A stretch of 64,000 bases of DNA from Mycolicibacter sinensis (GTDB lineage: Bacteria > Actinomycetota > Actinomycetes > Mycobacteriales > Mycobacteriaceae). The notes below the pieces were generated by a model that had not been told where the DNA came from, searched no databases, and worked only from the letters and a program-made list of their open reading frames with translations. The position numbers were made by a program, and so were the translations under genes. This document shows, piece by piece, positions 15,946-25,091 of this stretch. Position 1 is the stretch's first letter, and the number at the start of each line of letters is the position of its first letter. Location: assembly GCF_001667945.1 (NCBI RefSeq), contig NZ_LZJK01000155.1:1-64000 (forward strand), given 5' to 3'.

Positions 15946-17109
15946 CTAATGCCGCATGAACGGCGGCACGTCGACGTCGTCGTCGTCGCAGCCGTCATCA
16001 CCGTTGCGGCCGCCGACGCTGACCGTCGCCCCGTTGGTGGGGGCGGGCACGCTGACCGCATCGACCGGGTCGAACAGCGACGAGGTCACCTTGCCGGCCT
16101 GCCCGGGGGCCACCGCGTGCCGGGCCTGACCGGTGGTGCCGGTCACCGGCTTGCGACCCGAACCGGCCGAGTCGAAGCCCGCCGCGATCACCGTCACCCG
16201 GACCTCATCGCCGAGCGAGTCGTCGATCACGGTGCCGAAGATGATGTTGGCCTCGGGGTGCGCGGCGTCCTGCACCAGCGAGGCCGCCTCGTTGATCTCG
16301 AACAGGCCCAGGTCGCTGCCGCCGGCGACCGACATCAGCACGCCCTGGGCGCCCTCCATCGACGCTTCCAGCAGTGGCGAGTTGATCGCGACCTCGGCGG
16401 CCTTGAGCGCCCGGCCGTCGCCGCGGGCCGACCCGATGCCCATCAGGGCGGTGCCCGCACCGCTCATGATGCCCTTGACGTCGGCGAAGTCGACGTTGAT
16501 CAGGCCGGGGGTGGTGATCAGGTCGGTGATGCCCTGCACGCCGTTGAGCAGCACCTCGTCGGCGCTGCGGAAGGCGTCCATCAGCGAGACCTGGGCGTCG
16601 CCCATCTGCAGCAACCGGTCGTTGGGGATCACGATCAGGGTGTCGCAGCTCTCACGCAGCGTGGTGATGCCGTTCTCGGCCTGCATCCCGCGCCGCTTGC
16701 CCTCGAAGGAGAACGGCCGGGTGACCACGCCGACGGTCAGCGCCCCGAGCTTGCGCGCGATGCTGGCGACCACCGGCGCTCCGCCGGTGCCGGTGCCGCC
16801 GCCCTCCCCGGCGGTGACAAACACCATGTCGGCACCGCGCAGCAGCTCCTCAATCTCGTCCTTGGCGTCTTCGGCGGCCCGGCGGCCCACTTCGGGGTCG
16901 GCGCCGGCGCCGAGGCCGCGGGTGGAGTCCCGGCCGACGTCGAGCTTGACGTCGGCGTCGCTCATCAACAGTGCCTGGGCGTCGGTGTTGATCGCGATGA
17001 ACTCGACGCCTTTGAGGCCCTGCTCGATCATCCGGTTGACGGCGTTGACGCCACCACCACCGATACCCACGACTTTGATGACGGCCAGATAGTTGTGCGG
17101 TGGGGTCAT
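15946..17109 (-). CDS. ftsZ: Cell division GTPase FtsZ, 387 aa
   Basis: FtsZ polymerises into the Z ring at mid-cell. The tubulin signature GGGTGTG is at residues 103-109, with the early loop VVGIGGGGVNAVNRM (13-27) and the T7 loop NVDFADVKGIMSGAG. The C-terminal tail DVDVPPFMRH is the conserved peptide bound by SepF and others. The start MTPPHNYLAVIKVVG matches mycobacterial FtsZ and is preceded by a strong AGGGAGGA site. A 286-bp gap separates it from ftsQ, which is consistent with an additional promoter. Confidence 0.98.
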   Translation of the reverse strand: MTPPHNYLAVIKVVGIGGGGVNAVNRMIEQGLKGVEFIAINTDAQALLMSDADVKLDVGRDSTRGLGAGADPEVGRRAAEDAKDEIEELLRGADMVFVTAGEGGGTGTGGAPVVASIARKLGALTVGVVTRPFSFEGKRRGMQAENGITTLRESCDTLIVIPNDRLLQMGDAQVSLMDAFRSADEVLLNGVQGITDLITTPGLINVDFADVKGIMSGAGTALMGIGSARGDGRALKAAEVAINSPLLEASMEGAQGVLMSVAGGSDLGLFEINEAASLVQDAAHPEANIIFGTVIDDSLGDEVRVTVIAAGFDSAGSGRKPVTGTTGQARHAVAPGQAGKVTSSLFDPVDAVSVPAPTNGATVSVGGRNGDDGCDDDDVDVPPFMRH

Positions 17110-17395
17110 CGTTCGTCTTCCTCCCTGGTGGGATTGGATTCCTCTCTGGGGCCTGTCTGCGGAACTCCCGGAACTGCCTTGTTGACTGACCTGGGGCAAA
17201 CCCTCAACCTCAACCAAAGGCTTAGAGTTATGTCAAGTTGTTCCACGCAACCGCCACAGTAGGGCCGCCGCGGCTGTCACCGGCGCCGACGCGCCGAGAC
17301 ACGCCGGGCGAATTTTCTTGACTGGCGCGGTATTCCCGTCGGGATCCGCGCGTGCCGTGGCGGCCGATTCCCGCTCGGCGACGTGCGGCCGCGGG
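17110..17395 (-). promoter_or_regulatory. ftsZ upstream region
   Basis: This 286-bp non-coding stretch lies between the ftsQ stop and the ftsZ start, in a cluster where neighbours otherwise overlap or nearly abut. Its length and several AT-rich pockets (near 17178-17250 and 17310-17330) suggest dedicated ftsZ promoters, as known for mycobacterial ftsZ. No exact hexamers are assigned. Confidence 0.45.
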
Positions 17396-18337
17396 TTAAC
17401 GCACCGTGGGCAGGTCCGGACTCGACACGTCGTAGGTGTGTCCGGGCTGGGTGAGCAACGCCGCCAGCTTCTGGGCCTTCTCCGTGGTGCGGTCGGTATT
17501 GCCCCAGATCACCACCCGGCCGTCGGCCAGCGTCAGGGTGATCGAGGCGACCGACGGGGCGGCCACCCGGCTGACCTGGGCGGCGACCTCCGGGGCCAGC
17601 GCGGTCATCACCTGCAGCGCGGCCCGGCTGGCCGGATCCGTCGGGCCGGGGTTGTCGACGTCGAAGATCGGCAGCATCGCCGGGGGCGGGGCCGTCGCGA
17701 AGTCGACGCCGTCCTTGTCGAACAGGTGTGGGCCGTCCGGAAAGTCCTTGAATACCACGGGGACCCGCTCCACCACCGAGATGCCCAGCGCCGACGGATA
17801 CTGCCGCTGCACCCGGGCGCTGGCCACCCTCCGGATCGCGGCGACCCGCTCGGCGACACCGCCGGTGTCGACCTGCAGCAGCGGGGTGCCGAGCTGGACT
17901 TTCGCGACATCGAGCACCTCGTCGCGGGAGACCGCCGCGATCCCGGTCACCTCGATCTCGCGCACCGACATCACCGGCGTGAAGTACAAGACGAGCCCGA
18001 GCCCGATGATCACAACCAGCGCGAGAAAGGTGGCCAACGCCATTTTCAGGCCCCGAACGGTGCCCCGCGGAACACCTTTGGCCGGCTCGGACGAGCCTGT
18101 TCGCAGCCGCCGCTTGGCCTCCCGGCGGGCTTGCTCGATCGCCTCGGCGCGGGCCTGCGCGGCGCGCCGCTCGGCCCGTTCCCGCCGGGCGCGCCGGCGC
18201 GGGCCCTCGACCTCGGCCGGCTTCTCGGCCGTTTCGGTGGCCTCGGTGTCCTCGACGTCAACTGCCTGGGTGTCCTGGGGCGTCTCCTCCGCCGGGTCCT
18301 GCGGTGGGACATCCGGGATTTCGGGTGGCACGCTCAC
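17396..18337 (-). CDS. ftsQ: Cell division protein FtsQ (DivIB), 313 aa
   Basis: FtsQ is a bitopic divisome scaffold. The basic, Glu/Ala-rich cytoplasmic tail (1-100) is followed by one membrane helix (about 103-124, MALATFLALVVIIGLGLVLYF), the POTRA domain (VREIEVTGIAAVSRDEVLDVAKVQLGTPLLQVD) and the beta domain (VVERVPVVFKDFPDGPHLFDKDGV). The start is a GTG overlapping the murC stop in GTGA. It lies between murC and ftsZ as usual. Confidence 0.92.
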   Translation of the reverse strand: MSVPPEIPDVPPQDPAEETPQDTQAVDVEDTEATETAEKPAEVEGPRRRARRERAERRAAQARAEAIEQARREAKRRLRTGSSEPAKGVPRGTVRGLKMALATFLALVVIIGLGLVLYFTPVMSVREIEVTGIAAVSRDEVLDVAKVQLGTPLLQVDTGGVAERVAAIRRVASARVQRQYPSALGISVVERVPVVFKDFPDGPHLFDKDGVDFATAPPPAMLPIFDVDNPGPTDPASRAALQVMTALAPEVAAQVSRVAAPSVASITLTLADGRVVIWGNTDRTTEKAQKLAALLTQPGHTYDVSSPDLPTVR

Positions 18338-19818
18338 AGCACGCCCGGGCGGCCGGGAAAGGTCCGGGCGGCCCGCGCCCGCAGCGCGGTGACGATCTCT
18401 GGGCCCAGCACAGTCACGTCGCCGGCGCCCATGGTGACGATCACGTCGCCGGGACCGGCGGCCGCTGCCACCGCTTCGGGAACCGCGGCGAAGTCCGGCA
18501 GGTAATGCACCGGAACACTCACGTACTCGGCGACGCTTGCCCCGCTCACACCGGGCAACGGCTGCTCGCGCGCACCGTAGACGTCGAGTACGAAGACCTC
18601 GTCGGCGCCGTCCAGTGCGCGACCGAACTCGGCGGCGAACGCCTTTGTGCGCGAGTACAGATGAGGCTGAAACACCACCAGGCTGCGCCCCGTGCCGCGT
18701 TCGGCCAGCAAGGTGCGCACCGCGGTCAGCGTCGCGGCGATCTCGGTGGGATGGTGCGCGTAGTCGTCGAAGACCCGCACCGAATCGCCGGTACCGGCCG
18801 AACCCACCAACTCGAACCTGCGCCGCACTCCGTCGAACCCCGCCAGGCCGTCGAGCACCGCGTCCAGCGGTGCCCCGACCTCGATCGCCGCCAGCAGTGC
18901 ACCCAGCGCATTGAGCGCCATGTGCCGGCCCGGCACCGCCAGGCGCATCGCCGCCCGGTGGGTCGATCCGGCCAGCGCGATCTCCGCGACGGCGCCGGTG
19001 CCCTGCTGCTCCCAACTCAGCAATGACCCGGCCAGCTCCTGCTGCCCGGGTGCTTCCGTGCCGTAGCGCAGCACCCGGATACCTTGTGCGGCAGTACGGT
19101 CGGCTAGCTCGGCGGCGCCGGGATCGTCGACACAGACCACTACCGCCCCGCCCGGGGTGATGCGCTCCACAAACGAGTCGAACACCTGGGTGTAAGCCTC
19201 GGCGCTGCCGAAGAAGTCGAGGTGATCGGCTTCGATGTTGGTGACCACCGCCACGTTCGGGGTGTACTCCAGCAGTGAGCCGTCGCTCTCGTCGGCTTCG
19301 GCGACGAACAGCGGACCGCTGCCATGGTGGGCGTTGGTGCCGGCTTCGGCACCGGCAGAACCTAATTCGCCCCCGACCGCGAACGACGGATCGAGTCCGC
19401 AGTGCTGCAGCGCCACCACCAGCATCGAGGTGGTGGTGGTCTTGCCGTGGGTGCCGGTGACCATCAAGGTGGTGCGCCCGGCCATCAGCTTGGCCAGCAC
19501 CGCGGGCCGCAGCACCACCGGGATGCCGCGGCGGCGGGCCTCGACGAGTTCGGGGTTGGTCTTGGGGATCGCCGCGTGCGTGGTGACCACCGTGGTGACG
19601 CCGCCCGGCAGCAGGTCCAGGGCCGAGGCGTCGTGCCCGATCCGGACCTGCGCGCCGCGGGCCCGCAGCGCGTGGGTTCCGCGGGACTCCTTGGCGTCCG
19701 ATCCCGACACCAGGCCGCCACGATCCAGCAGGATGCGGGCGATGCCGGACATGCCCGCTCCCCCGATGCCGACCATGTGCACCCGACGCAGCTCCGGCGG
19801 CAGTTGCTCAGCGTCCAT
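18334..19818 (-). CDS. murC: UDP-N-acetylmuramate-L-alanine ligase MurC, 494 aa
   Basis: MurC adds L-Ala to UDP-MurNAc using ATP. Residues 13-25 (VHMVGIGGAGMSG) form the nucleotide-sugar binding loop; the ATP P-loop GTHGKTTTTS is at 122-131. The central NIEADHLDFFGS and the C-terminal FDDYAHHPTEIAATL and FQPHLYSRTKAF motifs are diagnostic. Length is normal. It overlaps murG by 11 bp and ftsQ by 4 bp, so translation is probably coupled. Confidence 0.97.
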   Translation of the reverse strand: MDAEQLPPELRRVHMVGIGGAGMSGIARILLDRGGLVSGSDAKESRGTHALRARGAQVRIGHDASALDLLPGGVTTVVTTHAAIPKTNPELVEARRRGIPVVLRPAVLAKLMAGRTTLMVTGTHGKTTTTSMLVVALQHCGLDPSFAVGGELGSAGAEAGTNAHHGSGPLFVAEADESDGSLLEYTPNVAVVTNIEADHLDFFGSAEAYTQVFDSFVERITPGGAVVVCVDDPGAAELADRTAAQGIRVLRYGTEAPGQQELAGSLLSWEQQGTGAVAEIALAGSTHRAAMRLAVPGRHMALNALGALLAAIEVGAPLDAVLDGLAGFDGVRRRFELVGSAGTGDSVRVFDDYAHHPTEIAATLTAVRTLLAERGTGRSLVVFQPHLYSRTKAFAAEFGRALDGADEVFVLDVYGAREQPLPGVSGASVAEYVSVPVHYLPDFAAVPEAVAAAAGPGDVIVTMGAGDVTVLGPEIVTALRARAARTFPGRPGVL

Positions 19819-20965
19819 GCCGGCTCCGAGAGCGCCGGGCGGTAGCGACGTCGAGAGCCACCTCGGCCACTCGCCGCGCCGCCTCGGGATGTCCGGCCAG
19901 GGCGGCGGCGCTGGTCATCGCGGCCAGCCGCCCGGCGTCGGTGAGCAGTCCGACGACCGTGCCGGCCACGAAATCCGGTGTGAGCGCCGCGTCGTCGACG
20001 AGCACCCCACCGCCGGCGTTGACCACCGGTAGCGCGTTGAGCCGCTGTTCGCCGTTGCCGATCGGCAACGGCACATACACCGCGGGCAGACCGACCGCCG
20101 ACACTTCGGCGACCGTCATCGCCCCGGACCGGCAGATCGCCAGGTCGGCGGCCGCATACGCCAGGTCCATCCGGTCCAGGTAGGGCACCGCGACATAGGG
20201 CGGATCACCCGGGCCGGGCTCCGGCAGCTCCAGGGTGTTCTTCGGCCCGTGCGCATGCAGCACCGAGATCCCTGCCGCGGCAAGGTGTTTGGCGGCCCCG
20301 GCCACGGCCTGGTTGATCGAGCGGGCGCCCTGCGAGCCGCCGAAGACCAGCAGCACCCGGGCGTCGTCGGCGAAGCCGAAGTGGGCGCGGGCCGCCGCCC
20401 GCAGCGCCGCCCGGTCCAACGTGGTGATCGCGGCGCGGACCGGCACCCCGACCACCTCCGGGTGCGCCAGCCCGCAATCGGCCACGGCCGAAAGCACCCG
20501 CGCTGCGCCGCGGGCCCCGACCCGGTTGGCCAACCCGGCACGGGCGTTGGCCTCGTGGATCACCACCGGGACCCGGCCGTTGCCGATACCGCGCGCGGCC
20601 AGGTACGCCGGCAGCGCCACATAGCCGCCGAAGCCGATCACCACGTCGGCGGCGGTGGTGCGCAGCACCGCCCGGGTCTCCCGGACGGCCCGTGCCACCC
20701 GCAGCGGCAACCGGGCCAAATCGGCGTTGACCTTGCGGGGCAACGGCACCGGGGTAATCAGCTCCAGGTCATAACCGCGCGCCGGCACCAGTCGGGTCTC
20801 CAGGCCGCGGGCGGTACCCAGGGCGGTGATCCGGACGCGCGCGTCCAAGGCGCTCAGCGCGTCGGCGACGGCCATCGCGGGTTCGACGTGGCCGGCGGTG
20901 CCGCCACCGGCCAGGACCACCGAGATCGGCGCACCGCGGTCGGGCTTGCTGACCGAGTCGTTCAC
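19808..20965 (-). CDS. murG: Lipid II-forming GlcNAc transferase MurG, 385 aa
   Basis: MurG transfers GlcNAc from UDP-GlcNAc to lipid I on the inner membrane face. It shows the N-terminal G-loop VVLAGGGTAGHVEPAMAVA, the second Gly-rich loop FGGSQGARSINQ, and the C-terminal donor site ICRSGAMTVAEVSAVGLPAVYVPLP. The start is GTG at 20965, four bases after the ftsW stop. Longer upstream frames overlap ftsW and are not supported by homology. Confidence 0.96.
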   Translation of the reverse strand: MNDSVSKPDRGAPISVVLAGGGTAGHVEPAMAVADALSALDARVRITALGTARGLETRLVPARGYDLELITPVPLPRKVNADLARLPLRVARAVRETRAVLRTTAADVVIGFGGYVALPAYLAARGIGNGRVPVVIHEANARAGLANRVGARGAARVLSAVADCGLAHPEVVGVPVRAAITTLDRAALRAAARAHFGFADDARVLLVFGGSQGARSINQAVAGAAKHLAAAGISVLHAHGPKNTLELPEPGPGDPPYVAVPYLDRMDLAYAAADLAICRSGAMTVAEVSAVGLPAVYVPLPIGNGEQRLNALPVVNAGGGVLVDDAALTPDFVAGTVVGLLTDAGRLAAMTSAAALAGHPEAARRVAEVALDVATARRSRSRHGR

Positions 20966-20969
20966 TGCC

Positions 20970-22493
20970 CTAACGCTGACCTTCCAATGCGCGTGCGCGC
21001 CCGCGGGTCGGACGCCGCTCGTCCGACGCCGCCGGGCGGCGTCGGCCGCCTCCATTTTGCCCTGCGCGGCCCGCGCCCCGGCTCGCCGCCCGCTTGGGGG
21101 CCTGCCTGGCCCGGCCGCTGCCGCGCGGCCGGGCGGCCGGTTGCGGCCGGGACCGCAGCCGGTCGCGCAGCGCCTCGATGCGGGTCGGTGTGTAGGGCTC
21201 CGGCAGCGGCAGCCGCAGGATCCGGTTCATCCGGTCGTCGGCGCCGGCACGCAGCGCCGCCACCGCCTCCGGTTCGTGCCGGGCCGCGTTGGCCATGATG
21301 CCGATCATGAACAACGTTGTGGCCGTGGAAGTCCCACCCGCAGATATCAGCGGTAGCTGGATTCCGGTGACCGGCAGCAGCCCGATCACGTAGCCGACGT
21401 TGATGAACGACTGGCCGATCACCCACATCGTGGTGGTGGCGGTCAGCAGCCGCAGGAACGGGTCGGCGGAGCGCTTCGCGATGCGCATGCCGGTGTAGGC
21501 GAATAAGCCGAACAGGGCCAGCAACCCGAACCCGCCGATGAAGCCGAGCTCCTCACCGATGATGGCGAAGATGAAGTCGTTGTGTGCGTTGGGCAGATAG
21601 TTCCATTTGGCGGTGCCCTGACCCAGGCCGTCGCCGAAGATCCCACCGTTGGCCAGCGCGAACTTGGCCTGCCGGGCCTGGTACCCGGCGCCTTGGATGT
21701 CGGCGTCGGGATCCAGCCAGGACCGCACCCGGTCCGAGCGGTAGCCCTCGGTCACCGCCATGATCGCGGCGGCGGCGACGATGGCCGCCAGGGAGGTGGT
21801 GAACACCCGCAGCGGCAGGCCGGCGTACCACAGCAGCGCCAGCAGGATGATGCCCAGCGAAACCGTCTGGCCCAGGTCGGGCTGGATGACGATCAGCACC
21901 AGGGCGACACCGGCGGCGGGCACCAGGGGCACCAGCATCTCGCCCAGCGTCGCGCGCTCCATGCGCCGGGCCGCCAGCAGATGGGCGCCCCAGATTGCGA
22001 ACGCGATCTTGGCGAGCTCGGAGGGCTGCATGGAGAAGCCGTAGATGACGAACCAGCCCCGAGACCCGTTGGACAAGGTGCCGATGCCCGGGATCAGCAC
22101 CAGCACCAGCAACACAATGGTGAACGCGTAGCCGGCAAAAGCCGTGCGGCGCATGAACCGTACCGGCATCCGCAGCGCCACGTAGCAGCCGAACAGTCCG
22201 ATCACCGTCCACAGCACCTGCTTGGCGAAGATCCGCCAGGCCGAGCCGTCCACACCGTAGGACTCCACCCCGGAGGCGGACAGCACCATGATCAGCCCGA
22301 GGGTCGTCAGCAGCGCGGCGATGGCGATGATCAGATGAAACGAGGTCATGGGGCGGCCCAGCCAGGCGCCGAACCGGGTGCGCGGTTCGCTCTTGACCGG
22401 CTTGTCAGCAGCCGTGTCTTGGGCGGGATCGGCGGCTTCGGCGGCAGCCTCGCGCCGCCGCAGCCGGCCCAGCACCCCGAGCACGCCGATCAC
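20970..22493 (-). CDS. ftsW: Divisome peptidoglycan polymerase FtsW, 507 aa
   Basis: FtsW is a SEDS-family glycosyltransferase that works with the class B PBP FtsI/PbpB. About ten membrane helices are visible. Family hallmarks include GSRGWFVIYGFSMQPSELAK, QPDLGQT, NAHNDFIFAIIGEELGF and the ending GIQLPLISAGGTS. The basic C-terminal tail (about 430-507, rich in Arg, Pro, Gly) is the mycobacterial extension implicated in partner binding. It overlaps the murD stop by 4 bp. Confidence 0.96.
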   Translation of the reverse strand: MIGVLGVLGRLRRREAAAEAADPAQDTAADKPVKSEPRTRFGAWLGRPMTSFHLIIAIAALLTTLGLIMVLSASGVESYGVDGSAWRIFAKQVLWTVIGLFGCYVALRMPVRFMRRTAFAGYAFTIVLLVLVLIPGIGTLSNGSRGWFVIYGFSMQPSELAKIAFAIWGAHLLAARRMERATLGEMLVPLVPAAGVALVLIVIQPDLGQTVSLGIILLALLWYAGLPLRVFTTSLAAIVAAAAIMAVTEGYRSDRVRSWLDPDADIQGAGYQARQAKFALANGGIFGDGLGQGTAKWNYLPNAHNDFIFAIIGEELGFIGGFGLLALFGLFAYTGMRIAKRSADPFLRLLTATTTMWVIGQSFINVGYVIGLLPVTGIQLPLISAGGTSTATTLFMIGIMANAARHEPEAVAALRAGADDRMNRILRLPLPEPYTPTRIEALRDRLRSRPQPAARPRGSGRARQAPKRAASRGAGRAGQNGGGRRRPAASDERRPTRGRARALEGQR

Positions 22494-24010
22494 ACCGAGC
22501 CTGCCGCGGATCGCGCGGCGGCGGCAAACGCATCGCCCCGGGCGGCGTAGCCGGAGAACTGGTCGAAGGACGCCCCCGCCGGCGCCAACAGCACCGTGTC
22601 GCCGGGCCGCGCGAGCTCACGGGCGGCGGCCACCACCGCCGTCATCACCCGGGAACTCAGCGACTCATCAGACCCTTCAGCTACATGTGCAACACGAGTA
22701 ACTGGAGACACGGCAGCATCACCCATATCAATATCCTCGCCTGTCACAACGTGGACGACGGGGACATCCGGTGCGTGTCGCGATAACGCCTTGGCAACCT
22801 CGCCGCGATCCCGGCCGATCAGCACCGCCCCGGCCAGGTGGCCGGCGATCCTGGCGACGGTCGCGTCGACCGAGGCGCCCTTGAGCAGCCCGCCGGCCAC
22901 CCAGACGACCCGCGGATAGGCCAGCACCGAGGCTTCGGCCGCGTGCGGATTGGTCGCCTTGGAGTCGTCGACGTACCGGATGCCGTTGGCGACGACGACC
23001 AGTTCGGCGCGGTGCCGGCCGACCTGGAACGACGCCAGCGCGTCGGCGATCGCCTCCGGGGGCACGTCCACGCTGCGGGCCAGTGCGGCCGCGGCCAGCG
23101 CGTCCAGCGTCCCAACCGGTCCGGGCACCGGTATGGACGACACCGGCGCCAACGCCAGGCCTTCACCGGATGGGCCGAAGGCGCGATCGACCAGCATGCC
23201 GTCGACGACCCCGAGCTCGCCGGCCGCGGGCTCACCGAGCCGAAAGCCCACCTTCACCGCGGCGGGGGCCGTATCCAACAGCGCGGCGGCGCGGGCGTCG
23301 TCCAAGCCGACCACCGCCACCCGGCCGGCCAGCGCACGCGCCTTGGCGGCGGTGTAGGCGGCCATGCTGCCGTGCCAGTCCAGGTGGTCTTCGGCGATGT
23401 TGAGCACCGCGCCGGCCTCCGGGCGCAGCGACGGGGCCCAGTGCAACTGGAAACTGGACAGCTCGACGGCCAACAGTTCGGATTCATGCGGCGGTCCCAG
23501 CTTCCGCTCTCCTCCGTCGAGCCTCGCTGAACCGCCGGCCGGCTCTCCCAGCACGTCCAGCACGGGACTGCCGATGTTGCCGCACAACTGAGCGCGTCGG
23601 CCCGCTGAGGTCAGCATTGCGTGCAGCATCGACGTGGTGGTGGTCTTGCCGTTGGTGCCGGTCACCACCAGCCAGCGCCGCGGTGGTCCGTACCGGCCGG
23701 CCGCATCCAGCCGCCAGGCCAACTCGACGTCGCCCCAGATCGGTACACCGGCCGCGGCGGCGGCGGCCAGCACCGGGGTGCCCGGCGGAAATCCGGGGCT
23801 GGTGACCACCAGGGCGTAGTCGGCGATCTGTGGCGCCACCGCAGCCGGGCTCAGCGTGGCGACCCCGGTGTACCGGGCCAGCGCGGCCGGGTCGTCGTCG
23901 CAGAGCGTCAGCTGCAGTCCCAGGGGCGCCAACGCCCCCAGCACCGCCCGGCCGGTCACCCCGGCGCCGGCGACGAGCACCCGGGCACCGGGCTCCAGCA
24001 CACTCAGCAT
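22490..24010 (-). CDS. murD: UDP-MurNAc-L-alanine:D-glutamate ligase MurD, 506 aa
   Basis: MurD adds D-Glu to UDP-MurNAc-L-Ala. Evidence: VLVAGAGVTGRAVL at the N-terminus, P-loop GTNGKTTTTS (118-127), ELSSFQL, NIAEDHLDWHGS, VDDSKATNPHA and the C-terminal LLAPAGASFDQFSGYAARG. It is about 20 residues longer than M. tuberculosis MurD. Part of the excess is residues 159-174 (GSARLDGGERKLGP), encoded by a copy of the palindromic repeat also found in mptA. Codon use around 22655-22760 is unusually AT-rich. Despite the insert, all catalytic motifs are intact, so the enzyme is presumably functional. Confidence 0.95.
   Translation of the reverse strand: MLSVLEPGARVLVAGAGVTGRAVLGALAPLGLQLTLCDDDPAALARYTGVATLSPAAVAPQIADYALVVTSPGFPPGTPVLAAAAAAGVPIWGDVELAWRLDAAGRYGPPRRWLVVTGTNGKTTTTSMLHAMLTSAGRRAQLCGNIGSPVLDVLGEPAGGSARLDGGERKLGPPHESELLAVELSSFQLHWAPSLRPEAGAVLNIAEDHLDWHGSMAAYTAAKARALAGRVAVVGLDDARAAALLDTAPAAVKVGFRLGEPAAGELGVVDGMLVDRAFGPSGEGLALAPVSSIPVPGPVGTLDALAAAALARSVDVPPEAIADALASFQVGRHRAELVVVANGIRYVDDSKATNPHAAEASVLAYPRVVWVAGGLLKGASVDATVARIAGHLAGAVLIGRDRGEVAKALSRHAPDVPVVHVVTGEDIDMGDAAVSPVTRVAHVAEGSDESLSSRVMTAVVAAARELARPGDTVLLAPAGASFDQFSGYAARGDAFAAAARSAAGSV
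23491..23534 (-). repeat. Palindromic in-frame repeat element, murD copy
   Basis: Read on the minus strand, this starts CGGTTCAGCGAGGCTCGACG and ends GAAGCTGGGACCGC. It differs at about three positions from the 57-bp unit repeated in mptA (38229-38399). It has dyad symmetry: the outer arms GCGGTT/(G)ACCGC and inner arms GGCTC/GAG(C) can pair. It is translated as GSARLDGGERKLGP, the same frame used in mptA. It sits in a surface loop region between the MurD P-loop domain motifs, away from known active-site motifs. Confidence 0.8.
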
Positions 24011-24011
24011 G

Positions 24012-25091
24012 TCAACCGCCGACCGCGGTGAACCACTCGCCGTAGAACATGGAGACGCCCAAGCCGCAGGCGATGGCCGTCAGCAGCCAGAACCGGATGA
24101 TCACCGTGGTCTCGGCCCAGCCGGCCAACTCGAAGTGATGGTGGAACGGCGCCATCCGGAACACCCGGCGGCCGGTGCTGCGAAACGCCAGGATCTGCAC
24201 CACGACCGAGGTGATCTCGGCGACGAAGAGGCCGCCGAGCACCACCGCGAGGATCTCGGTGCGGGTGGTGATCGACAGTCCGGCGATCACCCCGCCCAGC
24301 GCCAGCGACCCGGTGTCGCCCATGAAGATCTTGGCCGGGGCGGCGTTCCACCACAGAAAGCCGATGCAGGCACCGGCGGTCGCGGCGGCGATCAGCGCCA
24401 AATCCAGCGGATCGCGGACGTTGTAGCAGCCCAGTCCGGGCGCGCTGGCGCAGGCGTTGCGGTGCTGCATCACGGTGATCAACACGTAGGCGGCGCTGAC
24501 CATCGCCATGGACCCGGCGGCCAGCCCGTCGAGGCCGTCGGTGAAGTTGACCGCGTTCGACCAGGCGCTGACCACCAGGACGACGAAGAGCACGAACACC
24601 GCCGCTGGCAGCGTGACGGTGGCGATCTCACGCACGTAGGACAGCTGGGGGCTGCCCGGGGTCAGGCCGGAGCTGTTGCGGAACCCGAGCACCAGCAGAC
24701 CGAACAAGGTGGCCGCGGTGACCTGCCCGACGGTCTTGGCGGTCTTGTTCAGGCCGAGGTTGCGCGCCCGGCGGATCTTGATCAGGTCGTCGACGAAGCC
24801 GACCACGCCCAGCGCGGTGGCCAACCCCAGCACCAGCAGCCCGGAGGCCGTCGGCCCGGTGCCGTAGAACACCAGGCCGGCCAGCTGTGCGGTCAGATAG
24901 CCCGCCCAGATGCCGGTCACGATGGCCACGCCGCCCATCGACGGGGTGCCGCGCTTGCTGTGGTGGCTGGCCGGCCCGTCCTCGCGGATCTCCTGCCCGA
25001 ACCCCTGCTTGGTGAAGACCCGGATCAGCACGGGGGTCAGCAGGATCGCGACCAGCAGCGCGACGCCGGCGGCGACGAGGATCATGATCAT
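24012..25091 (-). CDS. mraY: Phospho-MurNAc-pentapeptide translocase MraY (MurX), 359 aa
   Basis: MraY makes lipid I by transferring phospho-MurNAc-pentapeptide to decaprenyl phosphate. Ten membrane helices are visible. Diagnostic motifs: HHSKRGTPSMGG, GFVDDLIKIRR, NAVNFTDGLDGLAAG, IFMGDTGSLALGG and the HHHFE motif in MAPFHHHFELAGW. Mycobacteria call it murX. It follows murF with a 1-bp overlap and precedes murD by one base. Confidence 0.97.
   Translation of the reverse strand: MIMILVAAGVALLVAILLTPVLIRVFTKQGFGQEIREDGPASHHSKRGTPSMGGVAIVTGIWAGYLTAQLAGLVFYGTGPTASGLLVLGLATALGVVGFVDDLIKIRRARNLGLNKTAKTVGQVTAATLFGLLVLGFRNSSGLTPGSPQLSYVREIATVTLPAAVFVLFVVLVVSAWSNAVNFTDGLDGLAAGSMAMVSAAYVLITVMQHRNACASAPGLGCYNVRDPLDLALIAAATAGACIGFLWWNAAPAKIFMGDTGSLALGGVIAGLSITTRTEILAVVLGGLFVAEITSVVVQILAFRSTGRRVFRMAPFHHHFELAGWAETTVIIRFWLLTAIACGLGVSMFYGEWFTAVGG

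Noticed and set aside
15355..17262. 635-codon plus-strand frame opposite pgeF and ftsZ
   Set aside because: Antisense to conserved genes, low-complexity translation and no ribosome binding site.
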